NCBI RefSeq assembly: GCF_010672525.1
Contig: NZ_JAAHGH010000024.1
Coordinates: 1 to 64,000 of the forward strand
Direction of reading: 5' to 3'
Source of the DNA: Okeania sp. SIO2B3
Lineage (GTDB): Bacteria > Cyanobacteriota > Cyanobacteriia > Cyanobacteriales > Microcoleaceae
DNA: 64,000 nucleotides
Below are positions 46,918 through 56,812 of the stretch, one piece after another (within the stretch, counting starts at the first letter, position 1; each line of letters starts with the position of its first letter). The notes under the pieces were generated by a model. It did not search any database, was not told the DNA's origin, and saw only the letters and a program-made list of their open reading frames with translations. A program made the position numbers and the translations under genes.

Positions 46918-47055
46918 ATGCAAGGTTCAGAAGATTTGCATCTGTGGCAAAATCCTTATCTTGCTCTGACTTGTCTGAGAGTTGTTTGGGATTTAGGCAA
47001 TGCGGAAGTTGTCAGGATTCTATGGAATCAGGCGATCGCTACTGTTAAGGAATGA
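46918..47055 (+). CDS. Possible 45-residue peptide in tandem unit 2
   Basis: MQGSEDLHLWQNPYLALTCL followed by RVVWDLGNAEVVRILWNQAI and ATVKE. Compared with unit 1 the first ten residues differ and the last 32 are nearly identical. Most nucleotide differences in the shared part are few, so the array is recent and selection on the peptide cannot be judged. Confidence 0.3.
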   Translation: MQGSEDLHLWQNPYLALTCLRVVWDLGNAEVVRILWNQAIATVKE

Positions 47056-47408
47056 GGATAAAAAAATACAGAGATTAAAGAGGGAAGATTTCAAACTTCG
47101 ATATGACTCATTCAGTTGTGGGGTATTTTTTGCGTTGAATAAAAAGTCATGCGTAGGGGCGAACGACACCCAATGACTAAATTGTATCAGAAATTTTTTC
47201 TGCTGGCAAGGGGAATATCCTTGCGGATTTTTTAGGTAGCTTCACAGAATGCAAATCTTCTGATCCGTGCATCCGTGGCAAAATCCTTGTCTTGCCCTGA
47301 GTTCTAAGCTCACACGGATTATGGCACGGATGTACGGATTAATTCGCGGGAGGGAAAGAAAAAGAGGGAAAAAGGGAAAAGAGGGAAAAGGGGAAAAGAG
47401 GAAGAATT

Positions 47409-49589
47409 CTAGGAACCAAAGGCAGAAACCACCGGAACAGACCAGACAATCCGAAAACCTCTATTGTTGAAGAGGGCGACGGCATAGTAGTAGCCACGCC
47501 AGGCACACCGGCAAACCCAAGAATAGTCGTCCCAGCCACCACCACGGAGCAGTCTGATATTACTATCACCTCCAGTTTCCCAAGCACTACCATCAGTAGG
47601 CGCTCCATTATAGTTATCATGCCAAACATCCTGACACCATTCCCAGACATTTCCATGCATATCGTACAAACCAAAACTATTGGGTGGAAAAATTCCCACA
47701 TCTGTAGTTTCTTCACAACATATTCCTCTCAGTTCATCAGCATAAATCTTTCTGTAATCATAATAGTTAGCTAACTCAGACGTTATAGTTTCGCCAAAAT
47801 AGAAAGGCGTTGTTGTTCCTGCTCGACAAGCATATTCCCACTGACTCTCACTGGGTAAACTATATTTTTTACCTGTTATGCCTGAGAGTTCCTGACAAAA
47901 CTTTGTAGCCCAATTCCAGCTTACTTGTTCTACAGGGCGGTTTGCACCTTTAAAGTAAGAAGGATTATTTCCCATAACTGCTGACCACTGCGCTTGAGTG
48001 ACTGGATACTTTCCCATGAAAAATTCTGGCACATCTACATAATTTTGCGGACTTTCACTATCTCTTCTTCCTTCTTCCGTCTCTGGAGACCCCATGAAAA
48101 ATCTACCTGCGGGAATTTTTACCATTTCTAGGGAAATTCCATTGCCGAGGTTTTCTCTCATTACTTCTGCTTTACCTGGAAGGCGACTTATTACTTCTCC
48201 TTTCCTGTTAACTATGACGGTAGTAAATGTCTGAATGGAAAATTTGGGTTGTGGTGGAGGGGTAGGTTTTGGTGTTGGTTCTGGTTGAGGGGGAGGTTCT
48301 GGTATTGGTTCTGAAGTAGAAATATTTTCTAGAGGTGTTCTACTCCACAAATATTTAGTTAACATTGCTGCGACAAACCCACCTACTGCCAAACCTCCTA
48401 ATGTTAATAGTGGAAGGGGAGTTTCTGTTGTTGGTTCGGGAGGATAAATATTTTCTGGAGGTGTTTCTAGTGTTGGTTGGGAAGTAGAAATATTTTCTGG
48501 AGATGGTTTATTCCCAAAACCTCTACTTAATATTGCTGCGACAAACCCACTTCCTGCTAAACCTCCTAATATCAATATTTGTCTTCTAGTTTTATTCGTT
48601 TTATTAGGTTGGGGTTGGGGTTTTGCTACTACTGTTTCTGTTTGAGTAGGTAGGGGGACTGGTGTTGGTTCTGGTGGAGGGGGTGGTGGAGTTTGAAAAT
48701 TTAATACTTTTAATACTTCTAATACTTTCATGGCATTTTCATAACGCTGTGAAAAATATTCCCGCACCATGCTATCTAATATATTTGCCAGGTCGTCACT
48801 CACTTGTGCTTCATTTCGCCAGATAATATTTCCTGTCTTTGAGTCTGTTGGTAAGTTTTTTGGTTCTTTTCCTGTGAGTGCTTTTATTCCAACCATTCCC
48901 ACTGCATAAATATCGCTACTCAATTTTGGTTTGCCGTTACTTTGTTCGCTTGGCATATACCCAGGTGTTCCGACTGCTACTGTTAAAGTAGTGGTTCCTG
49001 GTTGGTTAGTTGTAGTTAATACACTTATTTCTTTTACCGCACCAAAATCTATCAATACTATTTTGTTATCCGACTTTCGACGCATCAAATTTTGTGGCTT
49101 AATGTCTCGATGAATAATATTATTTTGATGAGCTACTGCTAATGCTTCTAATATTCCTATGAGTAAGGCAATAGTATAAGACTCGCTTAATTTTCTCCCC
49201 GACGTAAGTTCCCTACTAATATCGTGCCCTTCTATATATTCTTGTACTAGGTAAAATTCTGTTCCTTCCTGAAAATGTGCAAATAATTTTGGTATTCGGT
49301 CTGAGTCTTTGCCTAATTTGTAGAGAGTCTTTGCTTCTCTCTCAAATAACTTTTGGGCAATAGCTAAAACTTCTGGGTCTGAACTTTTATTGTTGCTGAA
49401 CCAAGGGATGAATCTTTGCAGAAAAGGTAAATCCCATTTTTTACTTCCTTTAGGCTTAAGATGCTTAAGGACACATTTGGGTTTTCCTGGTAAGTCTAAA
49501 TCTTGAGCTAAGTAGGTATCTCCAAATCCTCCACTTCCCAGAGAGTCAATAATTTTATAGTGGTTTCTCAGGATTTTTCCAGACTGCAT
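47409..49589 (-). CDS. Ser/Thr kinase, membrane-linked, with C-terminal FGE/C-lectin domain (candidate DGR target)
   Basis: A 726-residue protein. Kinase at ~8-290 with GSGGFG (18-23), K42, HRDIKPQN (H160) and DFG (181-183). A Pro-rich linker holds two similar hydrophobic stretches (LILGGLAGSGFVAAIL near 340 and LTLGGLAVGGFVAAML near 400), one or both probably membrane spans. The FGE/SUMF1 domain spans ~505-715. Its end, LLRGGGWDDYSWV, CRCAWR, GYYYAVALFNN, RGFRIV, is the position of variable regions in diversity-generating retroelement targets. Codons 699-709 are GGC TAC TAC TAT GCC GTC then GCC CTC TTC AAC AAT, all NNC or NNT. One 60-base line here (47461) holds 34 G+C against 24 at 47821. 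No reverse transcriptase is in the window. Confidence 0.9.
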   Translation of the reverse strand: MQSGKILRNHYKIIDSLGSGGFGDTYLAQDLDLPGKPKCVLKHLKPKGSKKWDLPFLQRFIPWFSNNKSSDPEVLAIAQKLFEREAKTLYKLGKDSDRIPKLFAHFQEGTEFYLVQEYIEGHDISRELTSGRKLSESYTIALLIGILEALAVAHQNNIIHRDIKPQNLMRRKSDNKIVLIDFGAVKEISVLTTTNQPGTTTLTVAVGTPGYMPSEQSNGKPKLSSDIYAVGMVGIKALTGKEPKNLPTDSKTGNIIWRNEAQVSDDLANILDSMVREYFSQRYENAMKVLEVLKVLNFQTPPPPPPEPTPVPLPTQTETVVAKPQPQPNKTNKTRRQILILGGLAGSGFVAAILSRGFGNKPSPENISTSQPTLETPPENIYPPEPTTETPLPLLTLGGLAVGGFVAAMLTKYLWSRTPLENISTSEPIPEPPPQPEPTPKPTPPPQPKFSIQTFTTVIVNRKGEVISRLPGKAEVMRENLGNGISLEMVKIPAGRFFMGSPETEEGRRDSESPQNYVDVPEFFMGKYPVTQAQWSAVMGNNPSYFKGANRPVEQVSWNWATKFCQELSGITGKKYSLPSESQWEYACRAGTTTPFYFGETITSELANYYDYRKIYADELRGICCEETTDVGIFPPNSFGLYDMHGNVWEWCQDVWHDNYNGAPTDGSAWETGGDSNIRLLRGGGWDDYSWVCRCAWRGYYYAVALFNNRGFRIVWSVPVVSAFGS

Positions 49590-50535
49590 GATTTTTTCAG
49601 TTATCAGACTTTCCTTTACCTGGGAAATATGCTGTTTTTGGCCTAATCAATTTGAGTATATATGAGCGCACCTTCTCCATTATACTTACATAATCATGTC
49701 AAGTTTTTATTTGTCAACCATAGTCTAATATAGTCAGGATTGCTTCGGTTGACTTTAGTATTTTTGATTCAGTTTGAGTATTAATATTGTCGTCTTGTTT
49801 GCAGGGGGCGACGGAATTTTTTCTACATGAATAATCCCTATTTAGTATTTGATTAAGTTGCAAATTCCCGTCAACGTCAAATAGTCTATTTATGGTCTTT
49901 TAAAATTGAGTATATATGAGCGCACCTTCTCCATTATGATTACAATATCATGTCAAATTTTTATTTGTCAACCATAGTCTAAGATAGTCAGGATTGCTTC
50001 GGTTGGCTTTAGTATTTCTGATGTAGTTTGAGTATTAATATTGTTCTCTTACTTGGGGGGCAACGGAATTTTTTCTACAGGAATAATAGCTATTTAGTAT
50101 TTGATTAAGCTACAAATTCCCGTCAACGTTAAATAGTCTATTTATGGTCTTTTGAAGTTGAGTATATATGAGCGCACCTTTTCTATTATGATTATAATAT
50201 CATGTCAAGTTTTTGTTTGTCAACCATAGTTTAATATAGTCAGGATTGCTTCGGTTGGCTTTAGTATTTCTGATGTAGTTTGAGTATTAATATTGTTCTC
50301 TTACTTGGGTGGGCGACGGAATTTTTTCTACAGGAATAATCGCTATTTGATATTTGATTAAGCTGCAAATTCCCGTCAACGTTAAATAGTCTATATTACG
50401 GTCTTTTGAAGTTGAGTATATATGAGCGCACCTTTTCCATTATGATTATAATATCATGTCAAATTTGTGTTTGTCAACCAATATTCTATAATTCTGAAAA
50501 TTGAAAATTATAGAATATTTAACTTAAATAACTAA
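49590..50535. repeat. Divergent promoter region built of ~250-bp direct repeats
   Basis: GAGTATATATGAGCGCACCTT occurs at 49654, 49918, 50160 and 50414 (periods 264, 242, 254). Each unit goes on with ATTATGATTATAATATCATGTCAA, CAACCATAGTCTAATATAGT, GGATTGCTTCGGTTG and TTCCCGTCAACGT. The fourth is partial and ends about 65 bases before the Hsp70-family start codon. Both the kinase (minus) and the Hsp70 gene (plus) must be driven from here. Confidence 0.88.
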
Positions 50536-52128
50536 ATGACTATAGCAATAGACTTCGGAACAAGTAATACGGTAATTTCCCGTTGGAATCAAACAACTCA
50601 ACAGCCTGAAATTGTTAAATTACCAGGTTTGTCAATTATTTCTGGACAAAATCCACCTCTAATTCCGAGTTTGGTTTATGTAGAGAATGTTGCTGAAAAT
50701 AAAATAGTAATAGGTCAGCAAGTTAGAGATAGGGGTTACGATGTGAATACAGATTCTCGTTTCTTTCGGAATTTTAAGCGGGGTATTGGCTCAGATATTA
50801 AAGGATTTTTGCCTGAGCTTGATGGTCAGGTGGTCTCTTTTGAACAAGTGGGAAAGTTATTTTTACAACAAGTTGTGGCTGGTATTCGGAATGTTCCTTT
50901 GCCTGTAGAATCTTTAATTTTTACTGTTCCAGTTGATAGTTTTGAAGCTTATCGTAATTGGTTGGGGGAGGTTTGTCAGTCTTTAGAAGTTGAACAAGTA
51001 CGAATGATTGATGAACCTACTGCCGCAGCTTTAGGTTATGGAATGAAAGAGGCAGAAATTTTATTGGTGGTTGATTTTGGTGGGGGAACATTAGATTTAT
51101 CTTTGGTAAGGTTGGATAATTCGATACAAAAACAACCTTTGGGTTTTATTCTGAAATGGGGTGAAAAATCTTTTGGTAAAAGTTCAAATCAAAAGCCAAA
51201 AATTGCCAGAGTTTTAGCAAAAGCAGGACAGAATTTAGGGGGGTCAGATATTGATAATTGGTTAGTGGATTATTTTGTCAAAAATCAAGGTCTTGAAAAG
51301 ACTCCTTTAACTACTCGTTTGGCAGAAAAGTTGAAGATTCAATTGTCTTTACAGCAGCAGGCAGCAGAGGTTTATTTTGATGATGAAAGTTTAGAAAGTT
51401 ATGAGTTGGAATTAGGGCGAGATGGCTTTGAGGAGATTCTCAGAGAAAAGGGATTTTTTGTCAGTCTTGATGAATCGATGAATCAGGTTTTAATGCAGGC
51501 AAAAAGACAAGGAATAGAGTTATCGGAAATTGATGCAGTTTTATTGGTGGGAGGAACAGTACAAATACCAGCAGTTCAGAGGTGGGTAAAAGAATATTTT
51601 GATGCTGGAAAAATTCGTTGTGAAAAACCTTTTGAAGCAATTTCTCAGGGAGCATTGCAATTAACTCAAGGAGTAGAGATTAAAGACTTTTTGTATCACA
51701 GTTATGGTATCCGCTATTGGGATAGAAGGAAAAACGTTCATAGTTGGCATCCTTTGATTAAATCTGGTCAACCATATCCAATGAGTAATTCTGTGGAGTT
51801 GGTTTTGGGTGCTTCGGTGAATAGTCAACCAAGTATTGAATTAATTTTGGGAGAATTGGGTGCTGAGTCTGGTGGGACAGAAGTTTATTTCGATGGCGAT
51901 CGCCTAATTACTCGCAAAATATCTGGAGAACAAACTTTAGTAAAACCTTTAAATGACCGAGAGGGAGGTCGTAGTATTGCTCAATTAAGTCCTCCTGGAA
52001 ATCCTGGAAGGGATCGAATTAAAGTATTGTTTTGGGTGGATGAATCTAGATTTCTCAGAATAACGGTGGAGGATTTATTGACAAATGAAACTTTGTTAAA
52101 TGAGCAAGCTGTTGTGCAATTGAGTTAG
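50536..52128 (+). CDS. Hsp70-family protein (DnaK-like ATPase, short C-terminus)
   Basis: A 530-residue Hsp70 homologue. The ATPase domain covers ~1-385: phosphate-1 TIAIDFGTSNTVISRW, connect-1 IDEPTAAALGYG, phosphate-2 LLVVDFGGGTLDLSLV, adenosine site VLLVGGTVQIPAVQRWV. A shortened substrate-binding beta domain follows (LVLGASVNSQPSIELILGEL, FLRITVEDLL) with no helical lid and no EEVD end. Such Hsp70-like proteins are found near kinases in cyanobacteria and may sense or remodel specific partners rather than act as the general chaperone. Divergent from the kinase-FGE gene across a repeat array. Confidence 0.9.
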   Translation: MTIAIDFGTSNTVISRWNQTTQQPEIVKLPGLSIISGQNPPLIPSLVYVENVAENKIVIGQQVRDRGYDVNTDSRFFRNFKRGIGSDIKGFLPELDGQVVSFEQVGKLFLQQVVAGIRNVPLPVESLIFTVPVDSFEAYRNWLGEVCQSLEVEQVRMIDEPTAAALGYGMKEAEILLVVDFGGGTLDLSLVRLDNSIQKQPLGFILKWGEKSFGKSSNQKPKIARVLAKAGQNLGGSDIDNWLVDYFVKNQGLEKTPLTTRLAEKLKIQLSLQQQAAEVYFDDESLESYELELGRDGFEEILREKGFFVSLDESMNQVLMQAKRQGIELSEIDAVLLVGGTVQIPAVQRWVKEYFDAGKIRCEKPFEAISQGALQLTQGVEIKDFLYHSYGIRYWDRRKNVHSWHPLIKSGQPYPMSNSVELVLGASVNSQPSIELILGELGAESGGTEVYFDGDRLITRKISGEQTLVKPLNDREGGRSIAQLSPPGNPGRDRIKVLFWVDESRFLRITVEDLLTNETLLNEQAVVQLS

Positions 52129-52507
52129 CGCCGCTACGCAGAAGTTAAAAGTCGTAGGGGCGAATGGCATTCGCCCATACAAAAGTCAATCATTTTTGAT
52201 TTGTAATTGTTTTAGGATTTTGTAACCAGTTAATTCCGCCATCCTGCATTAGTATGGTTTTAGACAATAGATATCTCTATAAAAGAGGGAGTAGGGAGTA
52301 GGAGAAAATAATTGATAATTTCTGCAGGATAATTGCTTTAATTTTTAATTTTTGGAGATGTCTAATATATATATGTAATTTTTGAGTAGGAAATAAGAAA
52401 AATTAATTATATATTATTAATGAAAGTAATTTTATCGAAGTTAATGGTATTAGCTTTGAAATTCTAGTGCCAAAACAGGTATTAGTGCTTCGTGACATAC
52501 TCCCACA
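52129..52507. other. Intergenic with worn palindrome and IS end
   Basis: 52153-52182: GTAGGGGCGAATGG...CATTCGCCCATAC, a worn copy of the palindrome seen inside tnpB. 52285-52360: GGGAGTA units and AATTGATAATTT-type repeat. No gene. Confidence 0.6.
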
Positions 52508-52530
52508 CTAAGCTAACGCTATAGTGTGGG
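52494..52530 (-). mobile_element. IS200/IS605-type end hairpin after tnpB
   Basis: On the minus strand CCCACACTATAGCGTTAGC and TTAGTGTGGG form a subterminal hairpin followed by AGTATGTCAC, the typical right-end layout of an IS605-type element, directly after the tnpB C-terminus. Confidence 0.7.
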
Positions 52531-53682
52531 CTTCTCGTTTCGCTGCCCTGCTATTGCATGGGGCTCCACGAGCTTTAAGGACGGAATGCCCTACCGCCCT
52601 ATTTTTTATATTCATCGCCGCGTTTACATCGCGGTCTATTACAATGCCGCAGTGCGGGCAAGAATGAGTTCGTATGTTTAATTCTTTATTGACTTTTTCA
52701 CCACAATTTGAGCAATCTTGGCTAGTATTTCTGGGGTTCACTGCTATGGTTTTCTGTCCAGCATTTTCAGCTTTGACAGTCAAAATAGACAGGAATTGTC
52801 CCCATCCAGCATCGTTAATTGATTTACTCAAACGGGTCAATGCTTGCCCTTTAATGTTTAAGTTTGCCTCCGGCACGCCGCTCCGCGTCTACATGGGCAA
52901 TAATATCCGCTTTTGATAACAATTCATTGGCTGTTTTAAAATGAAAATATTTACGCTTGTCGGCTACCTTTTTTATGTTGTTTGGCTACTGCTTTTATAG
53001 CTTTTAACCATCTTTTACTACCTTTTTTCTTTTTAGATAAACGTTTTTGTAACGTCTTTAATCGCTGCTGATATTTTCGATAGTATTGAGGAATTGGAAC
53101 TAATTCTCCTGAGCTTGTCGTCAAGAATTCCTTCAGTCCCATATCTATTCCCAGAGTATTTTCTGATGTAGGTTTTACTTCAGAATTTAATGAGGGAACT
53201 GATTTATCCTCTAAGGATAAAGTTACATAATAGCCATCCGCTTTACGGCTAATTATGACTGTTTTAATTTGAAAACCTTCTGGCAACGGCCGATGTTGAA
53301 TCAACTTTACATTACCAATTTTGGGAAGATTAATTCTTTGATTGACAATACACTCCTGTTTTATTTGAGGATAAGTGAAACTACGATAACGACTTTTTTT
53401 CTTGAATCTTGGCTTCCCTAATCTCTGCCCGTTTTTATTTGCTTTAAACCACCTATCAAAGGCTAGTTTTACCCGTTTAATGCAATCTTGCAATACTTGA
53501 GAATGAATTAATTTGTACTCCCGAAATTTGTCTTTGGTATTTACCAAATCCTTTTTCTGGGAGTAATAATCTGGATTATCTCTGAGTTGAATTTCGCCAT
53601 GAAAATCAGATTTTATTTTAGCTATACCGGGAGAAAGTATCAGATTTTTTATTGATGCAAAAATATATCCGCTTTGTAGCAA
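52508..53682 (-). pseudogene. tnpB: tnpB (IS200/IS605) broken by a frameshift and a repeat insert
   Basis: The N-terminal part (53682-52951) reads FKKKSRYRSFTYPQIKQE, NTLGIDMGLKEFLTTSSGEL (RuvC-I) and LQKRLSKKKKGSKRWLKAI. One extra G after AAAAAA near 52966 turns [18 protein letters not shown] into a stop. About 85 bases on, a GC-rich insert (GACGCGGAGCGGCGTGCCGG, about 52868-52892) breaks the frame again within IIAH...NLNIKG. The C-terminal part (52876-52508) has [23 protein letters not shown] and [19 protein letters not shown], so zinc finger and RuvC-III survive. The N-terminus does not show the usual TnpB start. No tnpA. Confidence 0.88.
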
Positions 53683-53887
53683 AAATTATTTATATAATTA
53701 GCATTTATTTCTGAAATTATAGAAATACCTATTGGCATTTTGTAAATTTACTTGATGTTCACGAAACCAGACAACAAGCTTATTCTGTAGGTTTGTGTTA
53801 CTGCTTAATCAAACCTACAATTATACTCAAATACCGTAAACTGGATTTAGTATAATATTATTGATTAGTCAAAAAAAATACATTTTC

Positions 53888-54301
53888 ATGAGTTATTGTC
53901 TCAATCCTAATTGTACTAAACCCAATCAGCAAAATTCCATCAGTTTTTGTATTAATTGCGGTACAAAACTTCTCCTTAAGGAAAGATATCGTCCGATAAA
54001 GTTTTTAGGTGCTGGTGGGATGGGGAGAAATTTTTTAGCAATAGATGAAGATACTCCATTAAAAAGAAAATGTTTAATTAAACAATTTTTTCCTGCTCCT
54101 AATATTGCTAATAGTCAAGCAGCTTTTCAGAAAGCAGTTGAACTGTTTAATAGAGAGGCAGAATATCTAGATAAGCTAAATGTAACAGCAAAAGATAAAG
54201 GTAGTGGCAAAGAAGCGTCAATTACTATTAATAATGATTGGATATTGTCTGAAAAAAGCATTGAAGAAGAACGACCATTTTTACTTTCAAATACTGATTG
54301 A
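53888..54301 (+). pseudogene. Truncated zinc-ribbon Ser/Thr kinase
   Basis: A 137-residue frame from ATG 53888 (nine more codons are open upstream). The zinc ribbon (C4, C9, C21, C24), glycine loop GAGGMG (41-46) and K65 (CLIKQFF) align with the proteins at 56813 and 59123. The alpha-C Glu is in VELFNREAEYLDKLN. Then the frame changes to unrelated sequence (VTAKDKGSGKEASITINNDW) and stops, without catalytic loop or DFG. It is therefore a dead kinase start. Its tail, SEKSIEEERPFLLSNTD, recurs in worn form within the tandem array that follows. Confidence 0.8.
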
Positions 54302-54920
54302 TTAAAGAAAATTGACCTTCAGAAAAACTCTCTCTGTAAAAATTCTATCTATAGCAATAGACTTCTCCAGAAAAAAGAGAACAGATAAAATAAATCATCT
54401 ACTATCATTTTTCCTTTCAGATACTGATTGATTAAATAGGATTGACCTGCAAAAAAACTCTGTAAAAATTCTATCTATGGCCATAGAATTCTCCAGAAAA
54501 AAGAGAGCAGATAAAATAAATCATCTACTATAATTTTCACTTCAGATACTGCTTGATTAAATAAAATTGACCTGCAAAAAAACTCTGTAAAAATTCTATC
54601 TATGGCCATAGAATTCTCCAGAAAAAATAGAACAGATAAAATAAATCATCTACTATCAATACTGATTCAATATTGTCTGAAGACGAAATTGAAAAACCAC
54701 CACCATTTTTACTTTCAAATGCTAATTGATTAAATAAAATTGACCTGCAAAAAAACTCTGTAAAAATTCTATCTATAGCCATAAAATTCTCCAGAAAAAA
54801 GAGAAAAGGGTAAATAAATTATCTACTATCAATACTCATTCAATATTGTCTGAATAAGAAATGGAAAAACAACGACCATTTTTACTTTCAAATATCTATG
54901 AAATATCGACAGAAAACTAG
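54270..54920 (+). repeat. Worn tandem array, units of about 120 bp
   Basis: TGATTAAATAAAATTGACCTGC-type starts occur near 54297, 54424, 54546 and 54720. Each is followed by AAAACTCTGTAAAAATTCTATC, a CCAGAAAAAAGAGA stretch and AATAAATYATCTACTATCA. Two later units also contain ATTGTCTGAA...CCATTTTTACTTTCAAAT, the tail of the truncated kinase. Confidence 0.8.
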
Positions 54921-55049
54921 ATATTAAAATACTCAAAATCACACTTTTGCTCTTAACAATAATAAATCAAATCTCAAATTCTCATAATTTTGTTCAACCA
55001 ACCAACTCCGACTTAAGCAGTCAGCTATTAGCTATACAGCTTTATTACC

Positions 55050-55345
55050 GAATAATTAATAATTAATAATTAATAATTAAATAGTTCGCGCCTTGAAGCC
55101 TCCCCTTTTAAAGGGAAAAAAGCGGTCGAGGGATGGCGAGGTCTCCTCGCCATATCCATGAGACCAAGACAGCGGTCGTTTCGGCTATCGCCGACATGAA
55201 AAGCGGAGCTTCCCGTAGGGTGGGATGGCGCAATTCGGAGCGGGTCTGCAAGAACTGGTCTCCTTGCCATATCCAATCGACCAAGAGAAGAAATAATATT
55301 TCCTTATATTCAATCAAGAAAGGTTTTAACCAGAGGTAATTATCA
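55050..55345 (-). repeat. R3 dispersed repeat, long copy
   Basis: From AATTATTAATAATTAATAAT and AGGGAAAAAAGCGGTCG through two GCCATATCC blocks to GAGGTAATTATCAATTATCC. It includes a partial duplication of the GAGGTCTCC...CCATATCCA core (55137 and 55257). Short open frames here are repeat by-products. Confidence 0.75.
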
Positions 55346-55496
55346 ATTATCCATTATCAATTAATTAACAAGAAATACCTCCCCTTTCAAGGGGATAAAA
55401 AAAGAGAATATTCCTGATTTCAAGCCTCTTGCTTTCCTAGGTCATGCTGCGCAAACAGCGAGAGGTGCTGATAACTGATAACTGATAACTGAAATG

Positions 55497-55650
55497 ACCT
55501 TTAGTAGAAAATTTAAGCTTGTTTTTCTTGTGCTTCAATTCTTTGTTTAAAAATATAGTAGAAGTGAAGCAAATACTTGGTTAATTTATTAGAAAGCTGT
55601 TTGCGAAGCATTCCGCAGGAAGAGCTCACCGCTAATAGCTGAATGCTTAT
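55497..55650 (-). repeat. MITE-3-related arm, inverted
   Basis: TTTAAGCTTGTTTTTCTTGTGCTTCAATTC at 55513 onward is the reverse complement of the interior of the MITE-3 at 9690-9775. It continues through GCGAAGCATTCCGCAGGAAG to GCTGAATGCTTA. The left GTAAGCATT end is not seen. Confidence 0.6.
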
Positions 55651-55889
55651 ACCAAATTGAAATGAAGCTGCATAGAATAATATTTAAAGCATAATTTACT
55701 AGATATAGGTGTAGATAGAGATAGATTGGTCTAATGAATTTCATCATTCTATACAACCTCATATAAAAATGGTATTAGACTCTGACAGTGCTTATCAACA
55801 GAAAAATCAATTCATAAACTCACAAATTAATTGTATAAAGTAAATTTTACCTTTTATATAAATCTTAGTTATTATACAGAAACTTATAT

Positions 55890-56292
55890 TTAGGGTTTGC
55901 TGAAAAAGTTTTTTAGTAGGGGTAGAAGACAACCCACCCCTCACTCCTCCCAGGAGGGGAAGTCAGTCGGACTCAGACAGGAGAAATGTTCAAGAATGCG
56001 CGAATTTAGAATGCGCGAATTTAGAATTACCTCTCATTGAAAAGAAGAGGATTGGGTTAAAAGGAATTTTTTTCTTTTTTCTCCATCAATGGAGAGATTT
56101 TATACCTTAATTTTTCGGTAATTTAGAGGAGGTAGGAGTAAGAATTTTAAGAATGATTTTTCTGCCCAACTATGAGCCTAAAATACGCTCCTTTTTGAGC
56201 GTGAAGAGCTGAAAACTAGGCACTTTTTTTGACCCCAAAAAGGTACTTGTATTTATATGTCAATGCTTTTAGATTAGATCGGTAAGCCTTAT
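55890..56292 (+). mobile_element. MITE-2 copy with nested R3 fragment
   Basis: TTAGGGTTTGCTGAAAAAG at the left; GATCGGTAAGCCTTAT at the right, diverged from AATCAGCAAGCCCTAA. A TTACCTCTCATTG...TTTTTCGGTAA fragment of R3 lies inside at 56031-56122. A G-rich palindrome is at 55933-55962. Confidence 0.7.
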
Positions 56293-56812
56293 TTAGATTA
56301 AATTGTAATCTCACCATAAAAAACTTACTAAATAATTCTATAGCCATAATATTTGAGTTGTGAGATATTGAAAACTTTTAGGGAGCAAGGAACAGGGAAA
56401 AGAGAAGAATAAAAAAACGTATTATATGAATATAATAATTGCTATATTCTATACTTTTAAGGAACATCTAAATTCTCACAACTAATTCCTGATTGCTATA
56501 TATACCACCAAATATATACTAGCTAAAAAAAGACTTCCTATTAATTATTCTAAAAAAGAGAATCATGTGCCTAGTAAAGCAGTCGGGAAAATTATTGCCA
56601 CTCCATCACAAAACCCAAAAAATTAATTTATGCTTAATTTAAGCTAATCCTGACAAAAACAATAATATGATTTATCATAAAAACATTAAAATTGATCAAG
56701 GCTATTCCTAAAAAATCAAAATATAAATATATAGAGAAATCTTACTATTAACTTCAATCAAAAATTCCTCAGCAAAATATAATCAATATTATCGTTAGCT
56801 CAAAATATCGGC
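56293..56812. other. Intergenic upstream of the first kinase-WD40 gene
   Basis: AT-rich, largely free of the dispersed repeats. Contains GGGAACAG-like bases near 56383 but nothing recognisable as an operator. The promoter of the downstream gene is expected in the last 200 bases. Confidence 0.45.

Larger units (their letters stand above)
46441..47340 (+). repeat. Tandem array of about 2.7 units, 327-336 bp each
   Basis: Units begin at TGACTTTTTCAGTTGTGG (46441), TGACTCATTCAGTTGTGG (46777) and TGACTCATTCAGTTGTGG (47104). Each has GTTGAATAAAAAGTCAT, a GGGGCGAAC stretch, TTTTTTAGGTAGCTTCACAG and, in the first two, a short open frame ending at AAGGAATGA. The third is cut off at about 47310 by CACGGAT inverted repeats. 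Confidence 0.85.

Noticed and set aside
46441-47340. Possible DGR template repeat and reverse transcriptase near the kinase-FGE gene
   Set aside because: No sequence resembling the variable region with AAC-rich codons was found on either strand, and no reverse transcriptase domain is encoded in the window.
47267-47470. 67-codon plus frame, Lys/Arg rich
   Set aside because: It joins a broken tandem-unit frame to a GGGAAAA repeat and overlaps the kinase gene antisense.
55070-55339. Three overlapping ~68-codon frames on both strands
   Set aside because: All lie in the R3 copy; mutual overlap and repeat content make them by-products.
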